Shown: positions 51,614 through 60,682, numbered from the stretch's first letter. The stretch is 64,000 nucleotides of DNA from an uncultured Tenacibaculum sp. (GCA_947504185.1 CANNGJ010000002.1:184496-248495); one strand, 5' to 3'. Numbers and translations: made by a program. The notes: generated by a model from the sequence alone, not told the origin.

Positions 51614-51628
51614 AACGAAATGTACAAA
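51614..51628 (+). repeat. Candidate transposase-binding site in the right end
   Basis: AACGAAATGTACAAA is the fullest match of the motif shared with the left end (CGAAATGTGCAA) and with sites at 52076 and 52168. Mu has several transposase sites within a few hundred bases of each end. Confidence 0.45.
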
Positions 51629-51653
51629 AACTACCTTCTTATATAGTTAAAAG

Positions 51654-51878
51654 GTGTCAATAGTAATAAACATAGCTGAAAAACAGATAATTACATTTTT
51701 TAATAGTTTATTTTTTATGTATTTGGGGGTGTTTCAAACACTCTTTTTATACTTTTTTATGTTTAAAAAGGTGTTTACGAGGGTGCTTACAGTACTTTTT
51801 GATACACGTTTGAGGCGACCCATTAAGCGACCCATTAAGCGACCCATTAGCAAATATGTTGCTTTTTTAAGTATTTAA
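51654..51878 (+). CDS. Doubtful small membrane protein, 74 aa
   Basis: A GTG-started frame with two hydrophobic stretches (FFNSLFFMYLGVFQTLFLYF and VFTRVLTVLF) and a tail made by a 12-bp tandem repeat (RRPIKRPIKRPISK). No promoter or family was seen. It may be a real accessory membrane protein downstream of the repressor, or just open frame in an AT-rich end region. Confidence 0.25.
   Translation: MSIVINIAEKQIITFFNSLFFMYLGVFQTLFLYFFMFKKVFTRVLTVLFDTRLRRPIKRPIKRPISKYVAFLSI
51815..51850. repeat. 12-bp tandem repeat, three copies
   Basis: GCGACCCATTAA occurs three times head to tail (51815, 51827, 51839), the last copy differing in the final base. It is more GC-rich than its surroundings and lies about 350 bp from the right end. 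It could be a protein-binding array, comparable in position to control sites near Mu ends. Confidence 0.85.
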
Positions 51879-51914
51879 TATCGAGAGTAAAAACAACATA
51901 AGTAGATGCAAAAA

Positions 51915-51946
51915 AAAGCTGTTTAAACTCAATTTAAACAGCTTTT
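51915..51946 (+). terminator. Intrinsic terminator downstream of the repressor region
   Basis: AAAAGCTGTTTAAA pairs with TTTAAACAGCTTTT around a four-base loop. It would stop rightward transcription before the phage end and so shield the end from the repressor transcript. Confidence 0.8.
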
Positions 51947-51964
51947 AAACCCTTATTTTACAAG

Positions 51965-52193
51965 GCATAAAGTATTATAAAGTATTATTTGGTTAAAGTT
52001 CTAATTAATGCCTTTTAAAAAAGATATTACGAAGTATTGTTTACGGTATTAAAGAGGCTTTCCAGAGGTATTAATTTACATTTCGTTCACTAGTGAGAAA
52101 ACAGCTTAAAAACAGCCTAAGCCCATGTTTTATTAGGGTTTCAAGCCTTTTTTATATGATTGCCTTTTTGTACATGTTGTTTATTGCCCTATA
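51965..52193. repeat. Right phage end with repeated motifs and candidate transposase sites
   Basis: No gene is seen in this stretch. It holds AAAGTATTAT twice in tandem near 51968-51987, further GTATT copies near 52032, 52045 and 52067, and two copies of the end motif in reverse orientation: AACGAAATGTAA (minus strand, 52076-52087) and CAACATGTACAA (minus strand, 52168-52179). The tip is CCCTATA, read inward TATAGGG, against TATAATC at the left. Confidence 0.5.
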
Positions 52194-52198
52194 AAACT
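52194..52198. repeat. Right copy of target-site duplication
   Basis: AAACT, matching 18270-18274. Host coding sequence resumes here in frame with the 5' fragment. Confidence 0.75.
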
Positions 52199-53776
52199 GA
52201 ACAATTTTTAGTTGCCGAAAATTTACTTTCACAAAAAATAAAAGAGAAGCCAAACCTAACGTATTTACAAGTTATTAAAGGATATAATTTCGAACGTCAG
52301 CAAAAAGATGAAGAAGCAAATAAATTATATCAAATCGCTTTAAATGCTATTGATAACAAAGGAAGTTATGGAAGCATAATTGCTAGCCTTTTTAAAAACT
52401 ACAACAAATTAGATTATGCCATAGAAGCTTACTCTAAAATAATGGCTAATAATCCGAAAGCAAATTACGGATTTCAGTTAGCACAAATTCATGGTGAAAA
52501 AGGAGATTTTCCTAAAATGTTCGAATCCTATGTTAATTTAGTTGACAAAAACGAAAATTACCTTAACAATGTAAAACGTTTTACTGCTAGATATATTAAC
52601 GACGATGCTGAGAACGAAAACAACATCCTCTTTAAAAAAGCATTGCTTAGAAAATCCATCAGCAACCCTAAAGATATTTGGAACGATTTATTGGCTTGGT
52701 TATTTATCAGGCAAAAACAATATCAAAAAGCATTAATCCAACACAAAGCATTACTTGCACGAGACCCTGATAATTTAGGTCTAATTAATGAATTAGGAAA
52801 AATAGCTCTCGAAAACAAACAGTATGAAACAGCTAAACAATGTTTCGATTTAGTTATTGAAAATTCTAATTATCCTTCCGATAAATTTAAAGCAATTAAT
52901 AACAATTTAAAAATTGCAATTGCAACAAAACAACCTGATGTTGAAGAACAGTTTAAAGCTATTTTTGATAAGTACGGAATTAATCAAAAAACCATACATA
53001 CTCAAATAGCATATGCGAGCTATTTAACTTTTGAAAAAAGAAATCCTGAAGAAGCAGAAAAAATATTAGAAAAAGCATTAACGCTAACTAAATCTAAATT
53101 CTTCGTTGCTCATATAAAGTTGAAACTTGGTGAAGTATTAATGTTTACAAACAAATTCAACAAGGCTTTAATTTATTTTTCTCAAGTACAAACAAAGTTT
53201 AAAGATCATTTTTTAGGGCAAGAAGCACGTTTTAAAGTAGCACAAGCATCTTATTTTAAAAACGATTTTAAATGGGCAAAAGCACAATTAAAGGTTTTAA
53301 AAAGTTCAGCAACACAATTAATCGCTAACGATGCCGCTAATTTATTTTTAACCATTTCAGACAACGAACCTAAAGACAGTATTTCTTCTGGATTAAAAGA
53401 ATATGCCAAAGCAGATTTGTTAGCTTTTCAAAACAAAAATGAAGATGCTATCGTTGTTTTAAACGAAATTATTACAAATTACAAAGGACAACCAATAGAA
53501 GACGAGTCTTTGTTTAAGCAAGCACAACTTTTTGTGAAGCAGAAAAAGTATGATAAAGCTATTTTAAACTATGCTAAAATATTGACTCTAGATAAAGAAG
53601 GTATTTTTATAGACGACGTGTATTATCAAATGGCTGAATTGTACAATAACGAATTAAATAACCCAGAAAAGGCTAAAGAATACTATCAAAAGATTATTTT
53701 TGACCACGCTAACAGTATCTATTTAGTTGATGCTCGTAAAAAGTTTAGAAAACTAAGAGGCGACATCGTTAATTAA
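52196..53776 (+). pseudogene. Secreted TPR protein, 3' fragment
   Basis: This is the remaining 526 codons (T, EQFLVAENLLSQKIKEKPNL onward) of the TPR protein split by the prophage. It holds about ten TPR-like units, for example YQKALIQHKALLARDPDN and NPEKAKEYYQKIIFDHANS near the end, and ends KLRGDIVN. A TTG-started frame from 52160 exists but starts in phage DNA and lacks the signal peptide, so the product would stay in the cytoplasm if made. The joined gene would encode 592 residues. Such proteins may help envelope assembly or gliding, which is a guess. Confidence 0.93.
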
Positions 53777-53791
53777 AACTGCAATAATAAA

Positions 53792-54121
53792 ATGTACATA
53801 TACAACGTAACAATAAATATCGACCAAAGTATTCATGCTGAATGGTTAACTTGGATAGAAAGTCATATTCCAGAAGTTTTAGCAACAGGTAGATTTTTAA
53901 GCGCAAAAATGACGCAAGTATTAGTTGAAGAAGAAATGGGTGGAGTTACCTACTCTATTCAATACACTGCAAAAACTCGTGAAGATTTAGATAATTACTA
54001 TAAACACGATGCAGAGAAACTTCGTACTGATGGTATGAAAAAATTTGCTGATAAAATGTTGGCTTTCCGTACTGAGTTAAAAATAGTAAACGAGTTTTTT
54101 CCTACAGTATCAAGTAATTAA
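53792..54121 (+). CDS. DUF4286 family protein
   Basis: This 109-residue protein matches the DUF4286 pattern found across Bacteroidota: [20 protein letters not shown], then [17 protein letters not shown] and [19 protein letters not shown]. It resembles ferredoxin-like dimeric barrel folds. It is normally next to rsmA or the TPR gene, as here, 15 bases after the TPR stop, so it may be affected by the prophage through loss of its upstream promoter. The function is unknown. Confidence 0.85.
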   Translation: MYIYNVTINIDQSIHAEWLTWIESHIPEVLATGRFLSAKMTQVLVEEEMGGVTYSIQYTAKTREDLDNYYKHDAEKLRTDGMKKFADKMLAFRTELKIVNEFFPTVSSN

Positions 54122-54140
54122 ATTACAGAAACAAGAAACC

Positions 54141-54944
54141 ATGACCGTAAGAGCAAAAAAACATTTAGGACAGCATTTTTTAACCGATGAAAACATCGCT
54201 AAAAAAATTGCAGATTCATTAACCGAAAACGGTTATGATAATGTATTAGAAATTGGTCCTGGTATGGGAGTACTAACAAAGTATTTGTTAGAAAAGAAAC
54301 CCAAAGTTACGGTGATGGAATTAGATTCTGAATCGGTTGAATACCTTAACGATACTTTTCCATTAGAGCATATAAAACTAGATACTTCGAAAGAAAATTT
54401 CAACATTATTGAAGGAGATTTTTTAAAGAAAAACCTTCAAGAAACCTTTAAAAAAGAGCAAGTAGCCATTATTGGTAATTTCCCTTACAATATCTCTTCG
54501 CAAATAGTTTTTAAAGCAATTGAAAATCGTGAATTTGTTCCTGAGTTTTCAGGAATGTTTCAAAAAGAAGTTGCAATGAGAATTGCAGAAAAAGAAGGCT
54601 CTAAAGTATACGGAATCATGTCCGTACTAACACAAGCTTTCTACGATGTAGAATATTTATTTACGGTACCTCCTACGGTATTTAATCCACCTCCAAAAGT
54701 AGATTCTGGAGTCATCAGATTAATTAGAAAAGAGGATTATTCGTTACCTGTTGATGAAAAATTGTTTTTTAGAGTGGTAAAAACAGCATTTAATCAACGA
54801 AGAAAAATGCTGCGTTCTAGCTTAAAATCTTTCGATCTTTCGGCTACCTTAAAAGAAGACCCTATATTTGCGATACGCCCCGAACAATTATCGGTGCAAA
54901 AATTCATTGAATTGACAAAAAAAATAGCACAAGACAATAGCTAA
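54141..54944 (+). CDS. rsmA: 16S rRNA dimethyladenosine transferase
   Basis: This enzyme (KsgA) dimethylates A1518 and A1519 of 16S rRNA in late small-subunit assembly. The 267-residue protein has the N-terminal [20 protein letters not shown], motif I ([19 protein letters not shown]), motif IV ([14 protein letters not shown]) and the C-terminal helical domain with [13 protein letters not shown]. It follows DUF4286 by 19 bases and is probably in the same operon. Confidence 0.97.
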   Translation: MTVRAKKHLGQHFLTDENIAKKIADSLTENGYDNVLEIGPGMGVLTKYLLEKKPKVTVMELDSESVEYLNDTFPLEHIKLDTSKENFNIIEGDFLKKNLQETFKKEQVAIIGNFPYNISSQIVFKAIENREFVPEFSGMFQKEVAMRIAEKEGSKVYGIMSVLTQAFYDVEYLFTVPPTVFNPPPKVDSGVIRLIRKEDYSLPVDEKLFFRVVKTAFNQRRKMLRSSLKSFDLSATLKEDPIFAIRPEQLSVQKFIELTKKIAQDNS

Positions 54945-54967
54945 TTATTGTTTAAAGCATAAAGTAA

Positions 54968-54975
54968 TATTTTTG
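54968..54975 (+). promoter_or_regulatory. -7 element of mgtE
   Basis: TATTTTTG, an exact TAnnTTTG match, lies 44 bases before the mgtE ATG. The leader holds a small inverted repeat (CTCGAT, TA, TCGAG-like at 54992-55003). It is too short for a known magnesium riboswitch. Confidence 0.5.
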
Positions 54976-55019
54976 AATTTGATATTCAAATCTCGATTAT
55001 CGAGTAAAATCGCAAAACG

Positions 55020-56369
55020 ATGGCATTTGAAATTACTAAAGAACTTTTAGAAAAAGTACAAGGACTGATTAAAAATCAGAAAGACACTGAGCTTTCTAAT
55101 TATTTTTCAGACATCCACCATGCCGATATTGCCGAAATATTAGATGAACTAACATTTGATGAGGCGGTGTACATTATTCGTTTATTAGATTCTGAAACAA
55201 CATCTGAAGTTTTAATGGATGTTGATGATGATGTACGTGAAAAAATCCTTAGACAACTTACTGCTAAAGAAATTGCTGAGGAAATTGATGAACTTGATAC
55301 CGATGATGCTGCAGATGTAATTGCTGAGCTTCCTGAGAAAAGAAAGCAGGAGGTAATGCAAGAGATTGAAGATGAAGAACACGCCAAAGAAATTGTAGAA
55401 TTATTACGTTATGATGAAGATTCTGCAGGTGGATTAATGGCTAAAGAGCTTGTAAAAGTTAACGAAAACTGGACCGTACTGCGTTGTGTAAAAGAAATGC
55501 GAATTCAAGCAGAAGAAGTTACCAGAGTTCATTCTATTTATGTAGTTGACGATAGCGGAAAACTTAAAGGACGTTTATCATTAAAAGATCTTTTAATGGC
55601 ATCTACTCGAGCAAAAATTTCCGATGTATACATCCCAAAAGTAGATTTTGTATCTGTTACAGACGAAGCTGAAGATGTTGCAAATATTATGCGTAAGTAC
55701 GACTTAGAAGCCATTCCAGTTATTGATGAATTAGGTGTTTTAGTAGGTCGTATTACTATTGATGATATTGTAGATGTAATTAAAGAAGAAGCTGATAAAG
55801 ATTACCAATTAGCAGCGGGTATTACACAAGATGTTGAAGCTGATGATACTATTTGGGAGCTAACAAGAGCTCGTTTACCTTGGTTATTCTTAGGATTAAT
55901 TGGTGGTGTTGGTGCTGCAAGAATTATGGGATTCTTTGATGATGCTATTGCGGAAAATGCAATACTTTTTATGTTCACCCCTTTAATTGCTGCAATGGCT
56001 GGAAATGTAGGAGTACAATCGTCAGCAATTATTGTACAAGGTTTAGCTAACGATGATGTAAAAGGTAGTATTACCGATAGATTATTAAAAGAAGTATCGT
56101 TAGCAATGATTAATGGACTCGCTTTATCTGTATTACTTTTCTTCTACGTTTTTATTGCTGAACAAGACATAAATGTTGCGAGTGCTATTTCTATATCTCT
56201 TTTCGTAGTAATTATTGTTGCTGGATTAATCGGAACTTTCATTCCACTTTTTTTAGATAAAAGGGGAATTGATCCTGCAATTGCTACAGGTCCATTTATT
56301 ACTACAAGTAATGATATTTTTGGAATCCTTATTTACTTTTGGATTGCTAAAATGATTATTGGCTTTTAG
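55020..56369 (+). CDS. mgtE: Magnesium transporter MgtE
   Basis: MgtE is a Mg2+ channel of the inner membrane gated by cytoplasmic Mg2+. The 449-residue protein has the N-terminal superhelical MgtE_N domain (residues about 10-130, many Asp/Glu), a pair of CBS domains (about 130-255), a plug helix and five membrane helices (about 280-449), with the pore motif PLIAAMAGNVGVQSSAI. It ends at 56369 and overlaps the convergent LysE-type gene by 14 bases. Confidence 0.96.
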   Translation: MAFEITKELLEKVQGLIKNQKDTELSNYFSDIHHADIAEILDELTFDEAVYIIRLLDSETTSEVLMDVDDDVREKILRQLTAKEIAEEIDELDTDDAADVIAELPEKRKQEVMQEIEDEEHAKEIVELLRYDEDSAGGLMAKELVKVNENWTVLRCVKEMRIQAEEVTRVHSIYVVDDSGKLKGRLSLKDLLMASTRAKISDVYIPKVDFVSVTDEAEDVANIMRKYDLEAIPVIDELGVLVGRITIDDIVDVIKEEADKDYQLAAGITQDVEADDTIWELTRARLPWLFLGLIGGVGAARIMGFFDDAIAENAILFMFTPLIAAMAGNVGVQSSAIIVQGLANDDVKGSITDRLLKEVSLAMINGLALSVLLFFYVFIAEQDINVASAISISLFVVIIVAGLIGTFIPLFLDKRGIDPAIATGPFITTSNDIFGILIYFWIAKMIIGF

Positions 56370-57042
56370 TAGTTTGTTCTACTTTTTCAAGTAAATTATC
56401 AATTTTCTCTTTTGGGATAAAACCTTTAAGCATTAAAACTGCCCCAAAAACAATTAATAAAACTCCCATTCCTCGTTTTATTCTATAAATAACTAATGGA
56501 GTAAGCTTGTTTCTTAATTGTTTAGCTAATAGTATTTTCCCTAAGTCGGTAAGTGCATACCCTAATATTACAGTCGCGAAGTACCAAAATAAATACTTCG
56601 GATTCATATCATAAGTAGGTCCAATAACTACAATTAATCCTAGCCAAAAAGCTAAGACACCAATATTTATAAAGTTTAAAAAGAAGCCTTTTAAAAGTAA
56701 CTTTAAGTAATTATTACTTTCGGGTAATTGTACATCAGGTGCTTCTGTTTCTTTCTTGTTGTTTTTATCTAAATAAGTTATCAATCCATAAATAATCAAT
56801 ACCAAACCTCCAATTAAAAACAAACGAGGATCACCTTTAATTTTCTCTAATAAACTTCTACTTCCAAAATAGGCAATTAACATAAATGAAATATCACCTA
56901 AAATTACACCTATATCAAAAGCAATAGCAGCTCTTGCTCCTTTTAAAACACTAGTTTTTAAAAGCATAAAAAATACAGGCCCTATCATAAAAGCCATGAA
57001 AACACCTACTAAAAAAGCATTTTTAAAATCGTAGAAATCCAT
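56356..57042 (-). CDS. LysE family translocator
   Basis: This 228-residue membrane protein has six predicted helices in the LysE/RhtB pattern, beginning FLVGVFMAFMIGPVFFMLLK and later GVILGDISFMLIAYFGSR and FFLNFINIGVLAFWLGLIV. Family members export amino acids or related small molecules. The substrate is unknown. The C-terminal tail is cytoplasmic and Lys/Glu-rich. It follows the reductase gene by 23 bases on the same strand. Confidence 0.85.
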   Translation of the reverse strand: MDFYDFKNAFLVGVFMAFMIGPVFFMLLKTSVLKGARAAIAFDIGVILGDISFMLIAYFGSRSLLEKIKGDPRLFLIGGLVLIIYGLITYLDKNNKKETEAPDVQLPESNNYLKLLLKGFFLNFINIGVLAFWLGLIVVIGPTYDMNPKYLFWYFATVILGYALTDLGKILLAKQLRNKLTPLVIYRIKRGMGVLLIVFGAVLMLKGFIPKEKIDNLLEKVEQTTKSQ

Positions 57043-57065
57043 TATTTAAAGGTACGTGTTTTTAA

Positions 57066-58115
57066 CTAAACATCATCAAAATCAACCACAACCTTTTGAG
57101 TTGTTGGATGCGCCATACATGTTAAAACAAAACCTTCTTCTAACTCACTATCTGTTAAGATAGAGTTTTTAGTCATTACCGCTTTTCCTTCAGTAACCTT
57201 AGCAATACAGCTACTACAAACACCTCCTTGACAAGAATATGGTGCATCTAATTGATTTCGTAATGAAGCCGCTAAAACAGTATCTGTTTTATCCATGGTA
57301 AAAGTAGTCTCCTCATCATCTAATAAAACGGTAATTTCAGATTTTCCATCAGGAAATTGCATTTGAATATCTTCATCTGACGAACTTGCAGTAAATAATT
57401 CGTAGTGAATATTTTCTTCGTTAAATCCGTTTTCTTGTAAAGTTTCAGAAGCAATCGTAATCATTTCTTCCGGCCCGCATAAATAAGCTGAATCGAAAGC
57501 AATGTCTTTATGAATATTCTTTACAAAATAATTCACGTGTCCTTTATCTATTCTACCAAACTTAGTATTTGTTCTTACTTCTTGACTAAATACATAATGC
57601 AAGTTAAACTGATTTGGATACTGCTCAGATAAAGCATTTAGTTTGCTATAGAAAATAGTGCTATCTGCCTTTTTATTACCAAACACTAATGTAAAAGTTG
57701 ATGATGGTTCGTTTTCTAAAACAGCTTTAATCATTGATAAAACTGGTGTAATACCACTACCCGCTGCAAATGCAATGTAGTTTTTATTTTCAGATGGATT
57801 TAATATGAATTTCCCTTCTGGCTCAGACACTTCGATTGTAGTACCTTCTTTTAATTTAGTAGTTGCATAGGTAGAAAACAACCCTTTTTCAACAGCTTTA
57901 ACCGCTACTTTTATTTCATTTGTATTAGGAGATGTACATATAGAGTATGCTCTTCTAATTTCTTGATCGTTTAAGGTTGTTTTAATGGTAATATATTGTC
58001 CTGCAACGAATTTATACGCATCTTTTAATTCAGCAGGAACAGTAAATAAAATTGAAACCGCATCAGCAGTTTCTTTTATTATCTTTTCTATAACTAGTTT
58101 ATGAAATGTAGACAT
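57066..58115 (-). CDS. Flavin and [2Fe-2S] reductase, PaaE-like
   Basis: This 349-residue oxidoreductase passes electrons from NAD(P)H through FAD to a [2Fe-2S] centre. It has an N-terminal FAD domain (FVAGQYITIKTTL, RRAYSICTSP), an NAD(P) domain (AFAAGSGITPVLSMIKAVL and the CGPEEMI motif) and a C-terminal plant-type ferredoxin domain with Cys in YSCQGGVCSSCIAKV and VLTCMAHP. PaaE is the reductase of phenylacetyl-CoA epoxidase, but no other paa gene is near, so the partner is unknown. The gene is divergent from padR. Confidence 0.93.
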   Translation of the reverse strand: MSTFHKLVIEKIIKETADAVSILFTVPAELKDAYKFVAGQYITIKTTLNDQEIRRAYSICTSPNTNEIKVAVKAVEKGLFSTYATTKLKEGTTIEVSEPEGKFILNPSENKNYIAFAAGSGITPVLSMIKAVLENEPSSTFTLVFGNKKADSTIFYSKLNALSEQYPNQFNLHYVFSQEVRTNTKFGRIDKGHVNYFVKNIHKDIAFDSAYLCGPEEMITIASETLQENGFNEENIHYELFTASSSDEDIQMQFPDGKSEITVLLDDEETTFTMDKTDTVLAASLRNQLDAPYSCQGGVCSSCIAKVTEGKAVMTKNSILTDSELEEGFVLTCMAHPTTQKVVVDFDDV

Positions 58116-58183
58116 TTATTCAATTTAGAACTGCAAAAATAAGAAATACTAAGTGAACCTCTTGTTAGGGTTTACACAAAAAA

Positions 58184-58244
58184 CATACCTAAGATTATTA
58201 TACATAAGAAAATTATGTACATTTGCATGCCTAAGATTTTTAGG
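58184..58244. promoter_or_regulatory. padR promoter with palindromic operators
   Basis: TACATAAGAAAATTATGTA (58201-58219) is a perfect palindrome with 7-base arms, overlapping the -7 box TACATTTG (58218-58225). CCTAAGATTTTTAGG (58230-58244) is a second perfect palindrome with 5-base arms, with a half-site ACCTAAGATT upstream at about 58187. This is the layout of an autoregulated promoter. The divergent reductase gene starts at 58115 and may share the control. Confidence 0.65.
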
Positions 58245-58267
58245 TATAAATTAAAAACGTAGTTTTT

Positions 58268-58606
58268 ATGGGAAATCAAAAATTATATAAAGGCTCTTTA
58301 CAAACCATTATTCTAAAGCTTTTAGCGCAGAATGATAAGATGTATGGCTATGAAATTACTCAAAAAGTAAAAGAATTAACCAAAGGAGAATTAAAGATAA
58401 CCGAAGGCGCTTTATATCCTGCCTTACACAAATTAGAAGCTGAAGGTTTATTAGATGTTGAAGTTGCTAAAGTTGGTAACCGATTACGTAAATATTATAA
58501 ACTAACAGAAAACGGAACCAAAGAAACTGCTAACAAGTTAGAAGAAATGCAAGAGTTTTTAAAAACCATGCAGCAGTTGGTGAATCCTAAATTTAGTTTG
58601 GAGTAA
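58268..58606 (+). CDS. PadR family transcriptional regulator
   Basis: This 112-residue winged-helix regulator has the PadR core: LYKGSLQTIILKLLAQNDKM, YGYEITQKVKEL, ITEGALYPALHKLEAEGLL, and RKYYKLTENG with the wing. It is a short (PadR-s1-like) type with a small C-terminal dimer helix. It is followed after 10 bases by two paralogous membrane genes, the common layout in Flavobacteriaceae. It probably represses its own operon through the palindromes upstream. Confidence 0.93.
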   Translation: MGNQKLYKGSLQTIILKLLAQNDKMYGYEITQKVKELTKGELKITEGALYPALHKLEAEGLLDVEVAKVGNRLRKYYKLTENGTKETANKLEEMQEFLKTMQQLVNPKFSLE

Positions 58607-58616
58607 ATTTTTAGCT

Positions 58617-59279
58617 ATGGAATTAACAAAAGAACAAATAAAAAGGATTAATGATTTTTTAGAAGGAATCGGTATTAAATATATTGACATTCGTTTTGAA
58701 ATGGTAGATCATATTGCTTCAGAAATTGAAAATAAGGTTGACAATAAAAATTTGTTTTTTGAAAACAAGCGTTTTCAAACACCTTTTATAAAATATCTGT
58801 TAAGTCAAAAGGCAACGTATTTAAAAAACTATAAAGAACAAAAAAAGAAAAGCTTTTGGGTTAATACTCAAAAAATAGTAATAGATCTGTTTCAACAAGC
58901 GGTAAAACCACTTAATCTTATGTTGACTATATCATTTCTTACTGCAGTGTATTACTTAGAGAAATTCAATATTAAGTATTTAGATGAAACCATTTTTGTA
59001 AGCTTTTTTGTAAGTTTCATGTACATCGCTATAAAATTCAATCGATTTAAAAAGAAATTTGGCGAGATTAGAATTATTCAAACTTATGTAAGTTTTTTAA
59101 TGTTTAATTATATCATTGCTTTTCACTTTCATAGTTCAACATCATTTTTCGGTGAAAATAGCAGTCCATTTATGATATATAAAACTGCAATAATGTTAAT
59201 ACTTAACTTTTTAGTTCTTATGAGTTTTAAGAATAGAAAAGAAGGTATTGAAAAACAATTTAATCATCTTGTATTATAG
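58617..59279 (+). CDS. Membrane protein linked to PadR, first paralogue
   Basis: This 220-residue protein has a soluble N-terminal helical part (TKEQIKRINDFLEGIGIKYI, then EMVDHIASEIE) followed by four predicted membrane helices. The following gene encodes a paralogue of the same layout. Both N-terminal parts carry the motif VDH-I/L-A-x-x-I-E. The function is unknown; similar PadR-linked membrane genes in other phyla sense or modify the envelope. Confidence 0.75.
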   Translation: MELTKEQIKRINDFLEGIGIKYIDIRFEMVDHIASEIENKVDNKNLFFENKRFQTPFIKYLLSQKATYLKNYKEQKKKSFWVNTQKIVIDLFQQAVKPLNLMLTISFLTAVYYLEKFNIKYLDETIFVSFFVSFMYIAIKFNRFKKKFGEIRIIQTYVSFLMFNYIIAFHFHSSTSFFGENSSPFMIYKTAIMLILNFLVLMSFKNRKEGIEKQFNHLVL

Positions 59280-59281
59280 CT

Positions 59282-59971
59282 ATGAAACTAACCACCCTTC
59301 AAATAGAACAACTACATAAATTTACGCGTCAACATTATGTGGAGCATTATGACGTACAAACTGAATTAGTAGATCATTTAGCAAACGACATAGAACAAAT
59401 TTGGGTGGAGCAGCCACATTTAAAATTTGAGCAAGCTAGAGATATTTCCTTTAAAAAATTCGGGATATTTGGTTTTATGAATGTTGTTGAATATAAACAA
59501 AAACAACTTGGTAAAAAATATAGAAATGTACTATGGAAATATGTTAAAGAATGGTTTAGAGTTCCTAAAATAATTCTTACCATAAGTATTTTTCTCTTTT
59601 TCTATTATTTTATACAATTACCTATTGGGATTTATTTGGTAGGGAGTACACTTACAACATTAGCTATCTCTGACTTATACTTAGCAACTAAACTCAAAAA
59701 GGAATTTAAAAAACGAACTGAAGTAAATGGTAAAAAATGGATGCTAGAAGAAATGATTTTTAATGTAGCTTCTTTTGGTGGAATTATGGTAGCTTCAAAT
59801 TTACCTCAAATTTTTAATCATATTGAAAAAACTCCCTCTGAAACTGGGGCTATAATTATTTCATTAATACTAACACTTACAATTATTTACTCATATGTTA
59901 CTCTAGTAATCATTCCAAAAAAAGCTGAACAGTTACTCGAAGAACACTACCCTGAATACAAACTAGTTTAA
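59282..59971 (+). CDS. Membrane protein linked to PadR, second paralogue
   Basis: This 229-residue paralogue has the N-terminal helical part (TTLQIEQLHKFTRQHYVEHY, then TELVDHLANDIEQIW) and four predicted membrane helices, for example IILTISIFLFFYYFIQLPI and GAIIISLILTLTIIYSYVTL. It starts 2 bases after the first copy. Its end is 1 base from that of rsmI on the other strand. Confidence 0.75.
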   Translation: MKLTTLQIEQLHKFTRQHYVEHYDVQTELVDHLANDIEQIWVEQPHLKFEQARDISFKKFGIFGFMNVVEYKQKQLGKKYRNVLWKYVKEWFRVPKIILTISIFLFFYYFIQLPIGIYLVGSTLTTLAISDLYLATKLKKEFKKRTEVNGKKWMLEEMIFNVASFGGIMVASNLPQIFNHIEKTPSETGAIIISLILTLTIIYSYVTLVIIPKKAEQLLEEHYPEYKLV

Positions 59972-59972
59972 A

Positions 59973-60644
59973 TTACTTTTTTCCTTCAACAATAATCACA
60001 ATTTCGCCTTTGGCAGGTTTCTCCGTATAATATGATAACACTTCTGCTATACTTCCTCGTTTGGTTTCTTCAAACAATTTTGTCAATTCTCTAGAAACCG
60101 ATACTTGTCTATCTGTCCCAAAACACTCACCAAAATGCGTTAGAGTTTTTAGTAATTTATGCGGACTCTCATAAAAAATCATTGTACGAGTTTCTTCTGC
60201 TAAAAGTTTTAAACGCGTTTGACGACCTTTTTTAACTGGTAAAAAACCTTCGAAAACAAACTTGTCGTTTGGCAAACCAGAATTTACTAAAGCTGGCACA
60301 AAAGCAGTTGCTCCAGGTAAACATTCAACATCAATACTCTGTTGTACACATGCTCTAGTTAACAAAAAACCAGGGTCAGAAATTGCAGGAGTTCCAGCAT
60401 CAGAAATTAGTGCACAAGTTTCACCATTTTTCAATCTACTAATAACACCTTCTACAGATTTATGCTCATTATGCATATGATGACTATACATTTGTGTAGC
60501 AATCTCAAAGTGCTTTAATAGCTTTCCGCTCGTACGCGTATCTTCTGCTAAAATAAAATCGACTTCCTTTAAAATTCTAATCGCTCTTAAAGTAATATCC
60601 TCTAAATTTCCGATAGGTGTTGGTACCAAATACAATTTACTCAT
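59973..60644 (-). CDS. rsmI: 16S rRNA (cytidine-1402-2'-O)-methyltransferase
   Basis: RsmI adds the 2'-O-methyl group to C1402 in the decoding centre. The 223-residue tetrapyrrole-methylase-fold enzyme has LYLVPTPIGNLEDITLRAIR at the N-terminus, AEDTRTSGKLLKHFE, and LISDAGTPAISDPGFLL, all typical, and FYESPHKLLKTL. It is divergent from dxs, 38 bases between starts. Confidence 0.97.
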   Translation of the reverse strand: MSKLYLVPTPIGNLEDITLRAIRILKEVDFILAEDTRTSGKLLKHFEIATQMYSHHMHNEHKSVEGVISRLKNGETCALISDAGTPAISDPGFLLTRACVQQSIDVECLPGATAFVPALVNSGLPNDKFVFEGFLPVKKGRQTRLKLLAEETRTMIFYESPHKLLKTLTHFGECFGTDRQVSVSRELTKLFEETKRGSIAEVLSYYTEKPAKGEIVIIVEGKK

Positions 60645-60670
60645 ACAGCAAAGCTACAACAAAGTTTTAG

Positions 60671-60678
60671 TACATTTG
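60671..60678 (+). promoter_or_regulatory. -7 element of dxs
   Basis: TACATTTG, an exact TAnnTTTG match, ends four bases before the dxs ATG, predicting a leaderless or nearly leaderless message as at glyS. Confidence 0.6.
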
Positions 60679-60682
60679 TGGT

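Larger units (their letters stand above)
18275..52193. mobile_element. Mu-like transposable prophage, about 33.9 kb
   Basis: Both ends are fixed by the split host gene and the 4-5 bp direct repeat. The element encodes a DDE transposase, a MuB-like ATPase, a CI/LexA-type repressor, a full head set (terminase, DUF935-type portal, gpF-like head protein, protease, capsid), a contractile tail (sheath, tube, chaperone, tape measure, baseplate) and lysis genes. No essential Mu-type module is obviously missing. The early genes and the capsid/tail genes run left, while the packaging and portal block runs right, unlike the single direction in Mu. No integrase or tRNA attachment site is present. Transposable phages of Bacteroidota are known (for example Hankyphage of Bacteroides), and relatedness to them was not tested. 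Confidence 0.95.

Noticed and set aside
52160..53776. Intact 538-aa TPR gene with TTG start
   Set aside because: The first 12 codons lie in the phage end and give no signal peptide; it is a 3' fragment.
54976..55019. Magnesium riboswitch in the mgtE leader
   Set aside because: The leader is only about 45 bases with one small inverted repeat, too short for known Mg2+ riboswitches.
57066..58115. Phenylacetate degradation locus
   Set aside because: The reductase is PaaE-like, but no other paa genes are near, so no pathway is claimed.
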